Of a stretch of 64,000 bases of DNA, positions 7,897 to 16,667 are shown piece after piece; within the stretch, counting starts at the first letter, position 1, and the number at the start of each line of letters is the position of its first letter. The position numbers and the translations under genes were made by a program. The stretch is from Gammaproteobacteria bacterium (lineage in GTDB: Bacteria; Pseudomonadota; Gammaproteobacteria; Xanthomonadales; SZUA-36). The notes below the pieces were generated by a model, which had not been told where the DNA came from, did not search any database, and saw only the letters and a program-made list of their open reading frames with translations. The stretch lies in the NCBI GenBank assembly GCA_030426265.1, contig JAUHYP010000001.1, positions 207,054-271,053 on the forward strand, read 5' to 3'.

Positions 7897-9921
7897 ATGA
7901 ACCGAATGCTCATCGCAACGCTCCTTGTTTCACTGGCTGCCTGTCATCCGGCATCCAGGACCCAGGCCGATACCGGTGACTCGGCCGGGGACGAACGCCC
8001 CGTCCTGGCGCCTGCGGCGCTGACCGAACCACCCCGCCTGGGAACCGCTGCCGATGGCGCATTCTGGCCCATCGGTGACACGGCCCTGCTCCTGGCGGCT
8101 GAAGGTGAGGGCGGCCTGAACACCTATGCCATGACCGGAGAACGACTCCAGGCCTATCCCCAGGTGACCGCCGGGATGGTCGAAGTGCTGCGAGACGGCC
8201 AGGCGGAGCCGGTGGCGGCCCTGGTCTACGAGGCAGACCGCAGTGAGTTGTCGCCCTGGCGTGTGAGCGACGAAGACGGCTCGCTCGAAGCGCTGCCCGC
8301 TGTGCCCATACCGGTCCACGATGAACTGACGGGCCTGTGCAGCTATCGCAGTAGCCTGTCCGGTGGCTGGTACGTTTTCGGCACCACCGACGAAGGCCTG
8401 CTGCACCACTGGGAACTGTACCACTCGGGAGATCGTTGGCAGGGTCGCCTGCTGCGCACGATTCCCGCCGGCAAAGGCGCCGGTTTCTGCGCGGTGGATG
8501 CGGCCGACGCCCAGGTCTACGTGGGCGACGAGGAGCTGGGCATCTGGCGATTCGGCGCAGAACCCGAGGCGGACACCACGCGGGAACTGATCGACCTGGT
8601 CGCACCACGTGGACAGCTGGGCGAGGAGATCAAGGGCGTGGACATCTATACGGTCCGCCCGGGCCTGGGGTACCTCGTCGTGGCAGATGCAGGGGAAGGC
8701 TTTCTCAGCGTGTACACCCTGCCGGATGGCGAGTACGCCGGCGCGGTCGACGTCGATGGCCTGTCCGAGGCCGAGGGCGTTGCCGTACTGGCCACCGCCG
8801 GTGGCGGGTGGCTGGCGGTCGCCGACGAAGACCAGTCCGACGGCGCCAGTGAGTTCAAGCTGCTTCCCTGGGCGGAGACGGCTTCCGCATTGGGACTGGC
8901 GGCCGCCGCCGAGGCGGGCGTCCCCCAGGGCACCGTCGCGACCGTCACCCCGACCGTGGAGACGGAGGTTGTCGACAGCTGGGGCGACGCTGCCGACGAT
9001 CCGGCCATCTGGGTGCACCCGGAGGATCCCTCAAAGAGCCTGGTCCTCGGGACCGACAAGAAGGGCGGGCTGCACGTGTACAACCTGGGCGGCGAGTCCA
9101 TCCGGTTCTTCCCCGACGGCCGGATCAACAACGTCGATGTTCGCGACGGCTTCACGCTGGACGGCGAAACGGTCGCCCTGGTGACGGCGAGCAACCGTAC
9201 CTGGAGCAACATCTCCATCTATGCCATCGACCCGGTGACCGCCGAGGTCAGTGAAGTGGCTGACGGCCGGCAAGCGACGGGCCTTCCCGACCCTTACGGC
9301 ATGTGCATGTACCGCAGCGCCCGCGATGGCGCGTTCTATGTCTTCGTCAACGGCAGCGGTGACGGCCTGACGATTCAGTTCCGGCTGACCGAGACCTCGC
9401 CCGGACGTGTCAGTGCCGAATCGGTGCGGGAGATCCCGGTCGGCGGCCAGGCCGAAGGCTGCGTCGCCAACGATACGACCGGCGAGCTGTTCATTGCCCA
9501 GGAAGACTACGGCCTGTGGAAGTACGGGGCGGAACCGGGTGATGGGGCAGACCGTACCCTGATCGACAGCGTCGAAGGCGAACACATGGTGGCGGACATC
9601 GAAGGCGTGTCCATCTGGCACGGCGCCGACGGTGGCGGTTACATCGTGGCGTCCAACCAGGGCGAGAACAGTTACCTGCTGTACCGCCTCGAGGGCGAGC
9701 ATGAGTATGTCGGCAAATTCCACGTGGTTGCCGATGCGGAATCCGGCATTGACGGGGTGTCCGAAACGGACGGTCTGGACGTGACCAGCAAACCGTTGGG
9801 GGAAGCCTACCCGGCGGGCATGCTGGTGGTTCAGGACGGGCGCAATATCGCTCCGGCCGAGCGGCAGAACTTCAAGTACGTGTCCTGGACGGACATCATC
9901 GAGGCGGTCGGGGACGACTGA
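7897..9921 (+). CDS. Two-domain beta-propeller phytase lipoprotein
   Basis: The protein has 674 residues. A short signal with lipobox SLAAC (Cys16) anchors it as a lipoprotein. The C-terminal domain (about 345-674) is a beta-propeller phytase: it has the DAADDPAIW motif (Asp367-Asp368 in DDPAIW) and NNVDVR (411-416), which build the calcium and phosphate sites of the family. It would hydrolyse phytate to lower inositol phosphates plus phosphate. The N-terminal domain (about 30-340) has the same overall repeat style but lacks both motifs, as in known dual-domain phytases where the first domain assists. The ATG at 7897 is chosen because AGCAGGA lies six bases upstream and a signal peptide follows. 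It is controlled from a promoter shared with the phosphatase. Confidence 0.92.
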   Translation: MNRMLIATLLVSLAACHPASRTQADTGDSAGDERPVLAPAALTEPPRLGTAADGAFWPIGDTALLLAAEGEGGLNTYAMTGERLQAYPQVTAGMVEVLRDGQAEPVAALVYEADRSELSPWRVSDEDGSLEALPAVPIPVHDELTGLCSYRSSLSGGWYVFGTTDEGLLHHWELYHSGDRWQGRLLRTIPAGKGAGFCAVDAADAQVYVGDEELGIWRFGAEPEADTTRELIDLVAPRGQLGEEIKGVDIYTVRPGLGYLVVADAGEGFLSVYTLPDGEYAGAVDVDGLSEAEGVAVLATAGGGWLAVADEDQSDGASEFKLLPWAETASALGLAAAAEAGVPQGTVATVTPTVETEVVDSWGDAADDPAIWVHPEDPSKSLVLGTDKKGGLHVYNLGGESIRFFPDGRINNVDVRDGFTLDGETVALVTASNRTWSNISIYAIDPVTAEVSEVADGRQATGLPDPYGMCMYRSARDGAFYVFVNGSGDGLTIQFRLTETSPGRVSAESVREIPVGGQAEGCVANDTTGELFIAQEDYGLWKYGAEPGDGADRTLIDSVEGEHMVADIEGVSIWHGADGGGYIVASNQGENSYLLYRLEGEHEYVGKFHVVADAESGIDGVSETDGLDVTSKPLGEAYPAGMLVVQDGRNIAPAERQNFKYVSWTDIIEAVGDD

Positions 9922-9931
9922 TCCTCTTGGG

Positions 9932-9956
9932 GCGCCGGGACGGCTCGTCCCGGCGC
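9932..9956. terminator. Hairpin between convergent phytase and iolE
   Basis: A perfect 11-bp stem, GCGCCGGGACG / CGTCCCGGCGC, with a 3-base loop lies between the two stop codons. No T-tract follows on either strand, so it may stabilise 3' ends or act as a weak bidirectional terminator. Confidence 0.45.
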
Positions 9957-9978
9957 TCATTGCCGTCCAGGCCGTTCC

Positions 9979-10863
9979 TCAACCGGGTTCGCTGACCCAG
10001 GCCGACAGCTTGCGGTGCCCCAGGGTCGCGTAGGTGACCGGGTCGGCCACCGCGGGATCCTGTTCGGCCTCCACCACGAACCACCCTTTATAGTCGGCCT
10101 CGCGCAATGGCGCGAACACGGCCGGGTAATCGACACAACCATCCCCGGGCACCGTGAACACGCCCCGCAGCACGGCCTCCAGGAAGGAGAGATCTTCGTT
10201 CAGAACCGTTGCGAGCACGTCCGGGCGGATGTCCTTGCAGTGCACGTGGGCGGTACGGGCCGCGTACCGTTGGGCCGCCGCGACGGGGTCGCCGCCACCG
10301 AAGGTCAGGTGACCGGTATCGAGCAGCAGCGACACCTGTTCGTTGCTTCCCTCCATCATCCGGTCCACGTCCTCGCCCGACTGCACGATGGTTCCCATGT
10401 GATGGTGGTAGGCCATGCGCATTCCGGCATCCGCCATCATCGACGCGAGTTCGCCCAGCCGGCGATTGAACCGGGGCCATTGCGCCGGTGGCAGCACCGG
10501 GCGGGCCGACAGCGGCGCGCGGATGTCCGAGTGGGTGCAGCCCGTGACTTCGGCACAGACCATGACGTCGCTGCCCAGGGCGGAAAGAAGCGCCAGGTGG
10601 GCCTGCATGGCGGCAAACTCGGCCGCCGCATCGCGTTCCAGCAGTCGCAGGCTGTACCAGCCCGAAACGAGCGCCAGGCCGTGCGCCGCCAGTCTCGGCC
10701 CCAGGGATTCCGGGTCGCGGGGAAACTTGTGTCCCAGTTCGACGCCCTCGTAGCCGGCCGCCGCGGCCTCACGCAGGCAGGTTTCGAGATCGATATCGCA
10801 GCCGAGTCGCGGCAGGTCATCGTTGCTCCAGGTCAGCGGGTTGATCCCCAGGCGTACGTTCAT
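9979..10863 (-). CDS. iolE: myo-Inosose-2 dehydratase
   Basis: This 294-residue xylose-isomerase-like TIM barrel begins GINPLTWSNDDLPRLG and continues ETCLREAAAAGYEGVELGHKFPRD, the typical start of IolE. Later metal-site stretches are visible (AYHHHMGT, LLLDTGHLTFGG, HVHCKDI, GWFVVEAEQD). It dehydrates 2-keto-myo-inositol to 3D-(3,5/4)-trihydroxycyclohexane-1,2-dione, the substrate of IolD. The ATG at 10861-10863 overlaps the iolD stop as ATGA. It is the last gene of the operon running from 16582. Confidence 0.94.
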   Translation of the reverse strand: MNVRLGINPLTWSNDDLPRLGCDIDLETCLREAAAAGYEGVELGHKFPRDPESLGPRLAAHGLALVSGWYSLRLLERDAAAEFAAMQAHLALLSALGSDVMVCAEVTGCTHSDIRAPLSARPVLPPAQWPRFNRRLGELASMMADAGMRMAYHHHMGTIVQSGEDVDRMMEGSNEQVSLLLDTGHLTFGGGDPVAAAQRYAARTAHVHCKDIRPDVLATVLNEDLSFLEAVLRGVFTVPGDGCVDYPAVFAPLREADYKGWFVVEAEQDPAVADPVTYATLGHRKLSAWVSEPG

Positions 10864-12683
10864 TGTTCCCGTGCTCCCCGGTAGGCGGCGCGGGCCTCGG
10901 TCACCCTGTCGCTGTCGGAGACGTCCGCCACCGGGACGTCCCACCACGCGCCGCCGGCCTGCGTGGACAGGGACGGGTCCGTATCGATGACGATGACGGA
11001 AACTCCCCCCCGTGCGCGCGCCGCGTCCAGTGCAGCAGCCAGGCCGTCCAGTCCCGCCACGTGCTCGGCATGGGCGCCCATCGACGTGGCATGCGCGGCG
11101 AAATCGACGCGACCGGGGCCGGTGGGCAGGAGGTTGTTGAATGAGTCCCCGCCACAGGAAGACTGAAGCCGCTCGATGCAGCCAAAGCCGCCGTTGTCCA
11201 GCAGCACGATCACGAGGTCGATTCCCATGGTGACGGCCGTGGCGATCTCGGAGTTCATCATCAGGTAGCTGCCATCGCCCACCGTCACGACGACCTCGCG
11301 CTCCGGCCCCGCGAGCTTGACGCCCAGCGCACCGGCAATCTCGTAGCCCATGCAGGAATAGCCATACTCCAGGTGGTAAGCACCGGGCCCGCTGGCCCGC
11401 CAGAGTTTGTGCAGTTCGCCGGGCAAGCCACCGGCCGCGCACACGACGGTGGTCGCGTCGGTGGCGAACCGGTCGAGCACGCCCAGGACGTGCGCATCAC
11501 CCGGCAAGCCAGAAGGCGAAGGCGCGAACGCCTCGTCGATGCGATCGTTCCAGTCGCGCCGCGTCGTGGCCAACTGCTCCCGCCATCCGGACGCCATGGC
11601 GCCGCAATCGACGGTTTGCGCAAGGGTCCGCAGGGCCTCGTCGGCATCCGACATCAGGGCCAGCGCGTTCCACTTGATGGCATCGTGGCGGCAAGGGTTC
11701 ACGGCGATGATGTTCGCTGCGGGCTGGAACAGCGTATTGGAAGCGGTGCTGAAATCCTGCAGGCGCGTACCGATGGCGAGAATGACGTCCGCCTCGGCCG
11801 CCAGGGCGTTGGCCGCCGCGCTTCCGGTAACGCCGAGCGCGCCGGCGTTGCAGTCGTGCGACCAGGGCAGGGCGCCTTTGCCGGCCTGGGTTTCCACCAC
11901 GGGAATTCCTGCGGCCCTGGCGAAATCCGCCAGGCGCGCCTCTGCGCCGGAGTACAGCACGCCACCCCCAGCGATGATGAGCGGGCGCTTTGCTTCGTTG
12001 AGCAGGCGGGCCGCTTGCGCCAGTCGCTCGCGATCGGCGCGGGGGCGGTGGGGCCTGTGCTCGACCGGCTCGAAGAAGGCCTCCGGCCAATCGTAGGCTT
12101 CGGGTTGGACGTCCTGTGGCAGACACAGGGTGACCGGGCCGCAATCGGCCGGGTCGGTCAGCACCGACAGGGCGCGCGGCAGGGTGTCCAGCAACTGTTC
12201 CGGACGGGTGATGCGATCGAAATAGCGCGACACCGGGCGGAAACAGTCGTTGGCGCTGACCGTGGCGTCCCCGAAATCCTCGACCTGCTGCAGGACCGGG
12301 TCCGGGCGCCGCGAGGCGAACACGTCCCCGGGCAACAGCAGGACCGGCAGGCGATTGACATGCGCGAGCGCTGCGGCGGTGACCATGTTGGTCGCGCCCG
12401 GGCCGATGGACGTCGTGCAGGCCATCATGCGTCGGCGCCGGCTGGCCTTTGCATAGGCCACGGCGGCGTGCGCCATGGCCTGTTCGTTGTGGGCCCGGAA
12501 GGTGGGCAGTCGTTCACGCTGGTGTTGCAGCGCTTCGCCCATGCCGGCGACGTTGCCGTGGCCGAAGATCGCCCAGCAACCTGCGAACAAGGGCAGGCTG
12601 TCTCCGTCGATGATCGTGTGCTGCGCGCCCAGGTAGCGTACCAGCGCCTGGGCGGTCGTCAGTCTCCGGGTCGAAGCGCTCAT
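10860..12683 (-). CDS. iolD: 3D-(3,5/4)-trihydroxycyclohexane-1,2-dione acylhydrolase
   Basis: This 607-residue thiamine-diphosphate enzyme opens the inositol ring to give 5-deoxy-glucuronate. The N-terminal domain has the activating Glu region (FRAHNEQAMAHAAVAYAKA) and SIGPGATNMVTAAALAHVNRLPVLLLPGD. The C-terminal domain has the ThDP/Mg motif GDGSYLMMNSEIATAV...LLDNGGFGCI. Length and motifs fit IolD rather than acetolactate synthase. The ATG at 12681-12683 overlaps the iolC stop as ATGA, which fixes the start. The product is passed to IolB, encoded in the same operon. Confidence 0.95.
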   Translation of the reverse strand: MSASTRRLTTAQALVRYLGAQHTIIDGDSLPLFAGCWAIFGHGNVAGMGEALQHQRERLPTFRAHNEQAMAHAAVAYAKASRRRRMMACTTSIGPGATNMVTAAALAHVNRLPVLLLPGDVFASRRPDPVLQQVEDFGDATVSANDCFRPVSRYFDRITRPEQLLDTLPRALSVLTDPADCGPVTLCLPQDVQPEAYDWPEAFFEPVEHRPHRPRADRERLAQAARLLNEAKRPLIIAGGGVLYSGAEARLADFARAAGIPVVETQAGKGALPWSHDCNAGALGVTGSAAANALAAEADVILAIGTRLQDFSTASNTLFQPAANIIAVNPCRHDAIKWNALALMSDADEALRTLAQTVDCGAMASGWREQLATTRRDWNDRIDEAFAPSPSGLPGDAHVLGVLDRFATDATTVVCAAGGLPGELHKLWRASGPGAYHLEYGYSCMGYEIAGALGVKLAGPEREVVVTVGDGSYLMMNSEIATAVTMGIDLVIVLLDNGGFGCIERLQSSCGGDSFNNLLPTGPGRVDFAAHATSMGAHAEHVAGLDGLAAALDAARARGGVSVIVIDTDPSLSTQAGGAWWDVPVADVSDSDRVTEARAAYRGAREQ

Positions 12684-14611
12684 GTCGTCTCCAGGCAGGC
12701 GTTCCGCCAGAGCGAGACGATGCGTCGGTAGCGTTCCGCGATGGCGGCACGGGCAGACGCGTCGTCCAGCTTGCCGGTGAACCAGGCCCTGGCGGGCTCG
12801 CCGAAAATACTGCGCCCCACGGCGAAGCCTTTCATGTAGGGAACGCCGGCCGCGGCGCGGAACCCTTCGCGAAGGACATCTTCCGCGGCGTCCAGTCCCA
12901 GCAGCACGATCCCTTTGCAGTGGGGGTCGCAATCGTCGATGACGGCGGACACCGCGCCCCATCCGGCCTGGCTCTGGGATTCCAGCTTCCACCAGTCGGG
13001 AAAAACGCCGAGGTTGTAGAACCGCCGCATGGCCCGGGGCAACGTCGTGTCATCGACCGCATGGTGCGCCGACGGGCAGATCACCTCGAGCACCAGGCGC
13101 CGGTCCTGGGCGCAGATTTCCGTGTACAGCGCACGGACCCGCTCCTCCTGGGCCAGTCGCAATTCCAGCGGATCATCGGGGTGATAGAAGACCAGGCACT
13201 TGATCACGTTGAGGGGAGGCAGGCCCAGCAATTGCTGGCCGAGGCCGGCGCCGGCCTCGAAGGCCAGCGGGCGTGAACCCGGTGTTTCGACCGGGCAGGC
13301 CGTCCAGAGTCCGGAGGCCGACAACCGGTCCATCGCCTCGCCACCGAAACGCTGGTCGACAATGAAGCCGCCGCGAACATCGCCGGGCAGTTCACTCGCC
13401 ACGGACAGGGCGGCCTCGGCAACCAGTGTCTTGAAGGTCGCAATGCGCCCGTGCGGCTGGCCCGTCTCGTTCGCCAGGTCGATGAACTGGCTACGGTGGT
13501 CGAAGGCCAGCACGCAAAGTGGACGCGGGTCGTCCTGCCAGGTCGTGGAACGATGCAGCCGGATCAGTTCCGGATCCAGGCGAGGCACCCGGGGCGTCGG
13601 GTCGCGTTGCAGGAACGCATCCAGTTCGATCCGGCTGGGGATGGCCGGGGTGCAGCCGTGGCGGGCCACGACCAGGGCGCCACAGGCGTTGCCCATGGCG
13701 CCGCACTCGGCCGGTTCCCGGCCGGTCAGCCAGCCGCCGAGAAAGCCGGACAGGAAGGCGTCGCCGGCGCCCAGCGTGTTGAACACCTCCACCGGCTTAC
13801 CGGGCGCCAAGGTGCCGTCATCGAGGGCATCGATCGGGCCTGGTGGGAAGACGACGCACCCATCTGCGCCGCGTTTGAGCACAATCCAGCCATCGCTGAG
13901 CTCGCGCACCCGGCGCAAGGCGGCCAGCAGGTCGTCCTCTCCACCCCCGGCGATCCGAATCTCCTCCTCGGTGCCCACCACCATGTCACACAGGGGCAGG
14001 ACATCCGCCAGCACCGCGCTGGCTTCCGCGCATTGTTCGTAGCGGCTGGCGCCATCACCGGCCGCCACCAGGCCCCAGAGGACGGGGCGGTAATCGATGT
14101 CCAGCGTGACGTGGGTCCCACGTTCGCGTGCGCAGTTCATGGCCCGGACCACGGCAGCCCGGGTCGAGGGCGTGGAGAGATGCGTGCCCGTCACCGACAG
14201 CATGCGCGCGGAGCCGATGAACTCGGGGTCGATGTCGTCTTCGACCAGGCCCATGTCGGCGCAGCGTTCGCGGTAGAAGATGTGCGGAATGTCCTCGCCC
14301 GCTCCGATACCGAGGATGACCAGCGCCGTCAGGCGATCGGGGTCGGTCGTCACGTGGCTGACGTCGACGCCTTCTCCCGCCAGCGCTTCGCGTACGAACC
14401 GCCCCATCTGCTCATTGCCGACGCGGGCCAGCATGGCACTGCGCAGCCCCATGCGCGACAGGCCAGCGGCCAGGTTCGCCGAGGAGCCGCCCAGGTACTT
14501 GGCGAAACTGCGCATGTCCTCCAGGCGCCCGCCCACCTGCTGGCCGTACAGGTCGACGGCCGCCCGACCCAGGCAAATAACGTCCAGGCTGCGAGTACCG
14601 GCCTCAGGCAT
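12680..14611 (-). CDS. iolC: Bifunctional 5-dehydro-2-deoxygluconokinase / DUF2090 aldolase-type domain
   Basis: The protein has 643 residues and two domains. Residues 1 to about 330 are a PfkB/ribokinase-type sugar kinase (GGSSANLAAGLSRMG; catalytic NTLGAGDAFLSGFLGG), matching IolC, which phosphorylates 2-deoxy-5-keto-gluconate. Residues about 345-640 are a DUF2090 domain (LAFDHRSQF, LEVICPSAHH, PYMKGFAVGRSIF), taken in annotated fusions to be the aldolase that splits the phosphorylated product into DHAP and malonate semialdehyde. No separate iolJ was found in the window, so the fusion probably supplies both steps. The start overlaps the iolB end by 8 bp; the end overlaps iolD as ATGA. Confidence 0.92.
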   Translation of the reverse strand: MPEAGTRSLDVICLGRAAVDLYGQQVGGRLEDMRSFAKYLGGSSANLAAGLSRMGLRSAMLARVGNEQMGRFVREALAGEGVDVSHVTTDPDRLTALVILGIGAGEDIPHIFYRERCADMGLVEDDIDPEFIGSARMLSVTGTHLSTPSTRAAVVRAMNCARERGTHVTLDIDYRPVLWGLVAAGDGASRYEQCAEASAVLADVLPLCDMVVGTEEEIRIAGGGEDDLLAALRRVRELSDGWIVLKRGADGCVVFPPGPIDALDDGTLAPGKPVEVFNTLGAGDAFLSGFLGGWLTGREPAECGAMGNACGALVVARHGCTPAIPSRIELDAFLQRDPTPRVPRLDPELIRLHRSTTWQDDPRPLCVLAFDHRSQFIDLANETGQPHGRIATFKTLVAEAALSVASELPGDVRGGFIVDQRFGGEAMDRLSASGLWTACPVETPGSRPLAFEAGAGLGQQLLGLPPLNVIKCLVFYHPDDPLELRLAQEERVRALYTEICAQDRRLVLEVICPSAHHAVDDTTLPRAMRRFYNLGVFPDWWKLESQSQAGWGAVSAVIDDCDPHCKGIVLLGLDAAEDVLREGFRAAAGVPYMKGFAVGRSIFGEPARAWFTGKLDDASARAAIAERYRRIVSLWRNACLETT

Positions 14612-15431
14612 CGCGGTCCACTCCCTTCGGCCACCAGAACGCCGCTTCCTTGTCCATGGTCCAGCGGTGCTCTTCGGTGAATTCTGGAATGGTGTAGGGA
14701 TTGTCCGGAAGGTGGCGAATCACCCAGCTGTAGTACATGCCGTAGCCCGGCGCGGCGCATTGCGCGTGGTCCAGCCCGGCGGGTATGCAGATCGAGTCGA
14801 ATTGCCGAACCTTGAAGACGTCCTCGCCGAGCTCGGCATGGCCATAGCCCTGCGGCTTGGTGAACCGGTAGTGGTAGATCTCCGGCTGGTCGTGGTGGTG
14901 CGGCGGGTAGCTCGACCAGCCACCGGGCATGTTCACAACCTCGCCCAGCACCAGGTGCGCACCTTCCGGTGCGTTGGTTCCGTCGAAGATGGTGCGGACG
15001 AATCGCAGGCAGCGTTCGGCCACCTGTCCGGCACCCCGGTGCTCGTTCGGGACGTTTTCCGGGAGGTAGACCCGGGGCTCGAAATCCGCCGTGTTGCCGC
15101 ACCGGTAGACGGTGAACTCGGTGGTTGTCTCGGCCCTCAGCTCGAGCGTCGACCCGGCGGGGAAGTGCACACAACTGGCCGACTCGTCGAACAGCGAATC
15201 GCGGCGCAGCCCGAACGATTCCGATGCGTCGCCGCTGGCTTCAACGCGTCCGGTGACGATGCCGTGCATCAGTAGCAGGGCTGTTTCGCTGGTCGCTTCC
15301 AGCCGGGTGCTTTCTCCCGCTTCGAGGCACAGGACGGCCAGTTCCAGGCCCTCGTGTTTCGCCAGTTCCGTCAGGCCCATGCCGAAGCCGGTGCGGTGGT
15401 CGGTGACATGATTCTGCTGATTCGCATTCAT
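14604..15431 (-). CDS. iolB: 5-Deoxy-glucuronate isomerase
   Basis: This 275-residue cupin protein converts 5-deoxy-glucuronate to 2-deoxy-5-keto-gluconate. The IolB signature is clear: SSYPPHHHD followed by EIYHYRF, with the His/Glu metal ligands, and later HAQCAAPGYGMYYSWVIRHL. The ATG at 15429-15431 is preceded by AAGAGGA seven bases upstream. The gene is 17 bp downstream of the Gfo/Idh/MocA gene and overlaps iolC by 8 bp, so it belongs to the same transcript. Confidence 0.95.
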   Translation of the reverse strand: MNANQQNHVTDHRTGFGMGLTELAKHEGLELAVLCLEAGESTRLEATSETALLLMHGIVTGRVEASGDASESFGLRRDSLFDESASCVHFPAGSTLELRAETTTEFTVYRCGNTADFEPRVYLPENVPNEHRGAGQVAERCLRFVRTIFDGTNAPEGAHLVLGEVVNMPGGWSSYPPHHHDQPEIYHYRFTKPQGYGHAELGEDVFKVRQFDSICIPAGLDHAQCAAPGYGMYYSWVIRHLPDNPYTIPEFTEEHRWTMDKEAAFWWPKGVDRDA

Positions 15432-15448
15432 TCGAAAATCCTCTTCAT

Positions 15449-16582
15449 TCAGTCCTGATGGACACGAACCCAGCGCGCTTCGCCGGCCGATCGTTCGATG
15501 GCGTCCATCACGCGCTGCACGCGCAGCCCGTCGTTGAAATCCGGCCACGCCCGGGTCCCGTTCGTGGCCGCGCGCAGAAAATTGCGCGCCTCGATGACCT
15601 TCAGGTCGTTGTAGCCGAGGCCATGCCCCGCCGCCGGGTTGAACGCGGCGTAGTCCGGATGCGCCGGCCCGGCGAGAATCCGGCGGAACCCCTCACGGCC
15701 GCGACCGGCGGCGGATTCATAGACCTGGAGCTCATTCATGCGCTCCTGGTCGAACCTCAGCGCGCCGCGGCTGCACGACAGGTCGAAGGCCAGGCCGCAC
15801 TTGTAGCCAGACGCCACCCGGCTGGTTTCGATCACGGCCGGAACCCCGGATGCCAAGCGACAATGGGCGCTGGCGATGTCTTCGTTTTCGACCGCGCGGC
15901 GCGCACCGGACGCCGGGTCGCGGCGATGGCTCACGACCGTCGACAAGGCCCCCATCACTTCGCTCACCGGGCCCAGGAGCCAATCCATCAGGTGCAACAG
16001 GTGGCATCCCAGGTCGGCCAGCGCGCCCGAACCGGCGAGGCTGCGTTCACAGCGCCAGCTCCAGGGAACCTGCGGGTCGGCCATGTAATCCTCCAGGTAT
16101 CGCCCGGAAAAGCTGACCGGTTCGCCGAGTTCACCCGACTGGATGATCTCGCGCGCCAGTGACAGCAAGGGGTTCACCGCGTAGTTGAACCCGACCAGGT
16201 GGGCCCGGCCCGAGGCCGTCGCCGCAGCTGCGAGTTCCGCTGCTTCATCGGCCGTGTGGGCCAGCGGCTTCTCGCACCAGACGTGCTTGCCGGCCGCGAG
16301 CGCTGCGAGCGCCATTTCATGGTGGAGGTGGTTGGGCGTGCACAGGCTGACCGCGTCCACGTCGGGATCGTCGAGCAGGGCGCGCCAGTCATCGCCATGT
16401 CGCGCGAAGCCCATGGAGGCGGCGGCGGTCGATGCCCGCTCCGCATCGGCATCGACCACGTGGATCAGCCGTGGTGGCGTTACTTCATCGAAGACGCCAC
16501 CGACCGAGCGCAGTGCAATGGCGTGCGCCCGGCCCATGAAGCCGGTCCCCACGAGCCCAATGCCCAAAGCGCTTCCAGACAT
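15449..16582 (-). CDS. Gfo/Idh/MocA-family dehydrogenase (second inositol-type dehydrogenase)
   Basis: The protein has 377 residues. The N-terminal Rossmann fold carries GLVGTGFMGRAHA, and the conserved EKP (CEKPLAHTADEA) is present. The longer C-terminal domain includes GSGALADLGCHLLHLMDWLLG. It is longer and clearly different from the canonical IolG next door and looks more like scyllo-inositol, levoglucosan or related polyol dehydrogenases. It may widen the range of inositol isomers used or act on an epimer made from phytate. It is the first gene of the Gfo-iolB-iolC-iolD-iolE operon, behind a promoter with two operator-like sites. GAGGAGA precedes the ATG. Confidence 0.85.
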   Translation of the reverse strand: MSGSALGIGLVGTGFMGRAHAIALRSVGGVFDEVTPPRLIHVVDADAERASTAAASMGFARHGDDWRALLDDPDVDAVSLCTPNHLHHEMALAALAAGKHVWCEKPLAHTADEAAELAAAATASGRAHLVGFNYAVNPLLSLAREIIQSGELGEPVSFSGRYLEDYMADPQVPWSWRCERSLAGSGALADLGCHLLHLMDWLLGPVSEVMGALSTVVSHRRDPASGARRAVENEDIASAHCRLASGVPAVIETSRVASGYKCGLAFDLSCSRGALRFDQERMNELQVYESAAGRGREGFRRILAGPAHPDYAAFNPAAGHGLGYNDLKVIEARNFLRAATNGTRAWPDFNDGLRVQRVMDAIERSAGEARWVRVHQD

Positions 16583-16620
16583 GCCGGTTGTTCTCCTCGT
16601 TCCGTGGCCGTTCCCGGATC

Positions 16621-16663
16621 GGAATTATTATTCCATATAGATAGTTTATAAAAAATACATTTC
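16621..16663 (-). promoter_or_regulatory. Promoter and paired IolR-type sites of the iol operon
   Basis: A perfect palindrome of arms GGAAT/ATTCC (16621-16634, GGAATTATTATTCC) fits GGAA-N6-TTCC. A weaker site, GAAATGTATTTTTT on the minus strand (16650-16663), lies 29 bp away centre to centre. The weaker site runs into TATAAA on the minus strand, a likely -10 for the operon starting at 16582. The AT-rich stretch stands out in otherwise G+C-rich DNA. It sits right after the iolG stop. Confidence 0.65.
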
Positions 16664-16667
16664 ACTT

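Noticed and set aside
10860-12683. Second acetolactate synthase
   Set aside because: ThDP enzymes share motifs, but its length, neighbours and overlaps with iolC and iolE fit IolD.
15449-16582. Simple duplication of iolG
   Set aside because: The two Gfo/Idh/MocA proteins differ in length and in their substrate-domain motifs, so they look like old paralogues and not a recent copy.
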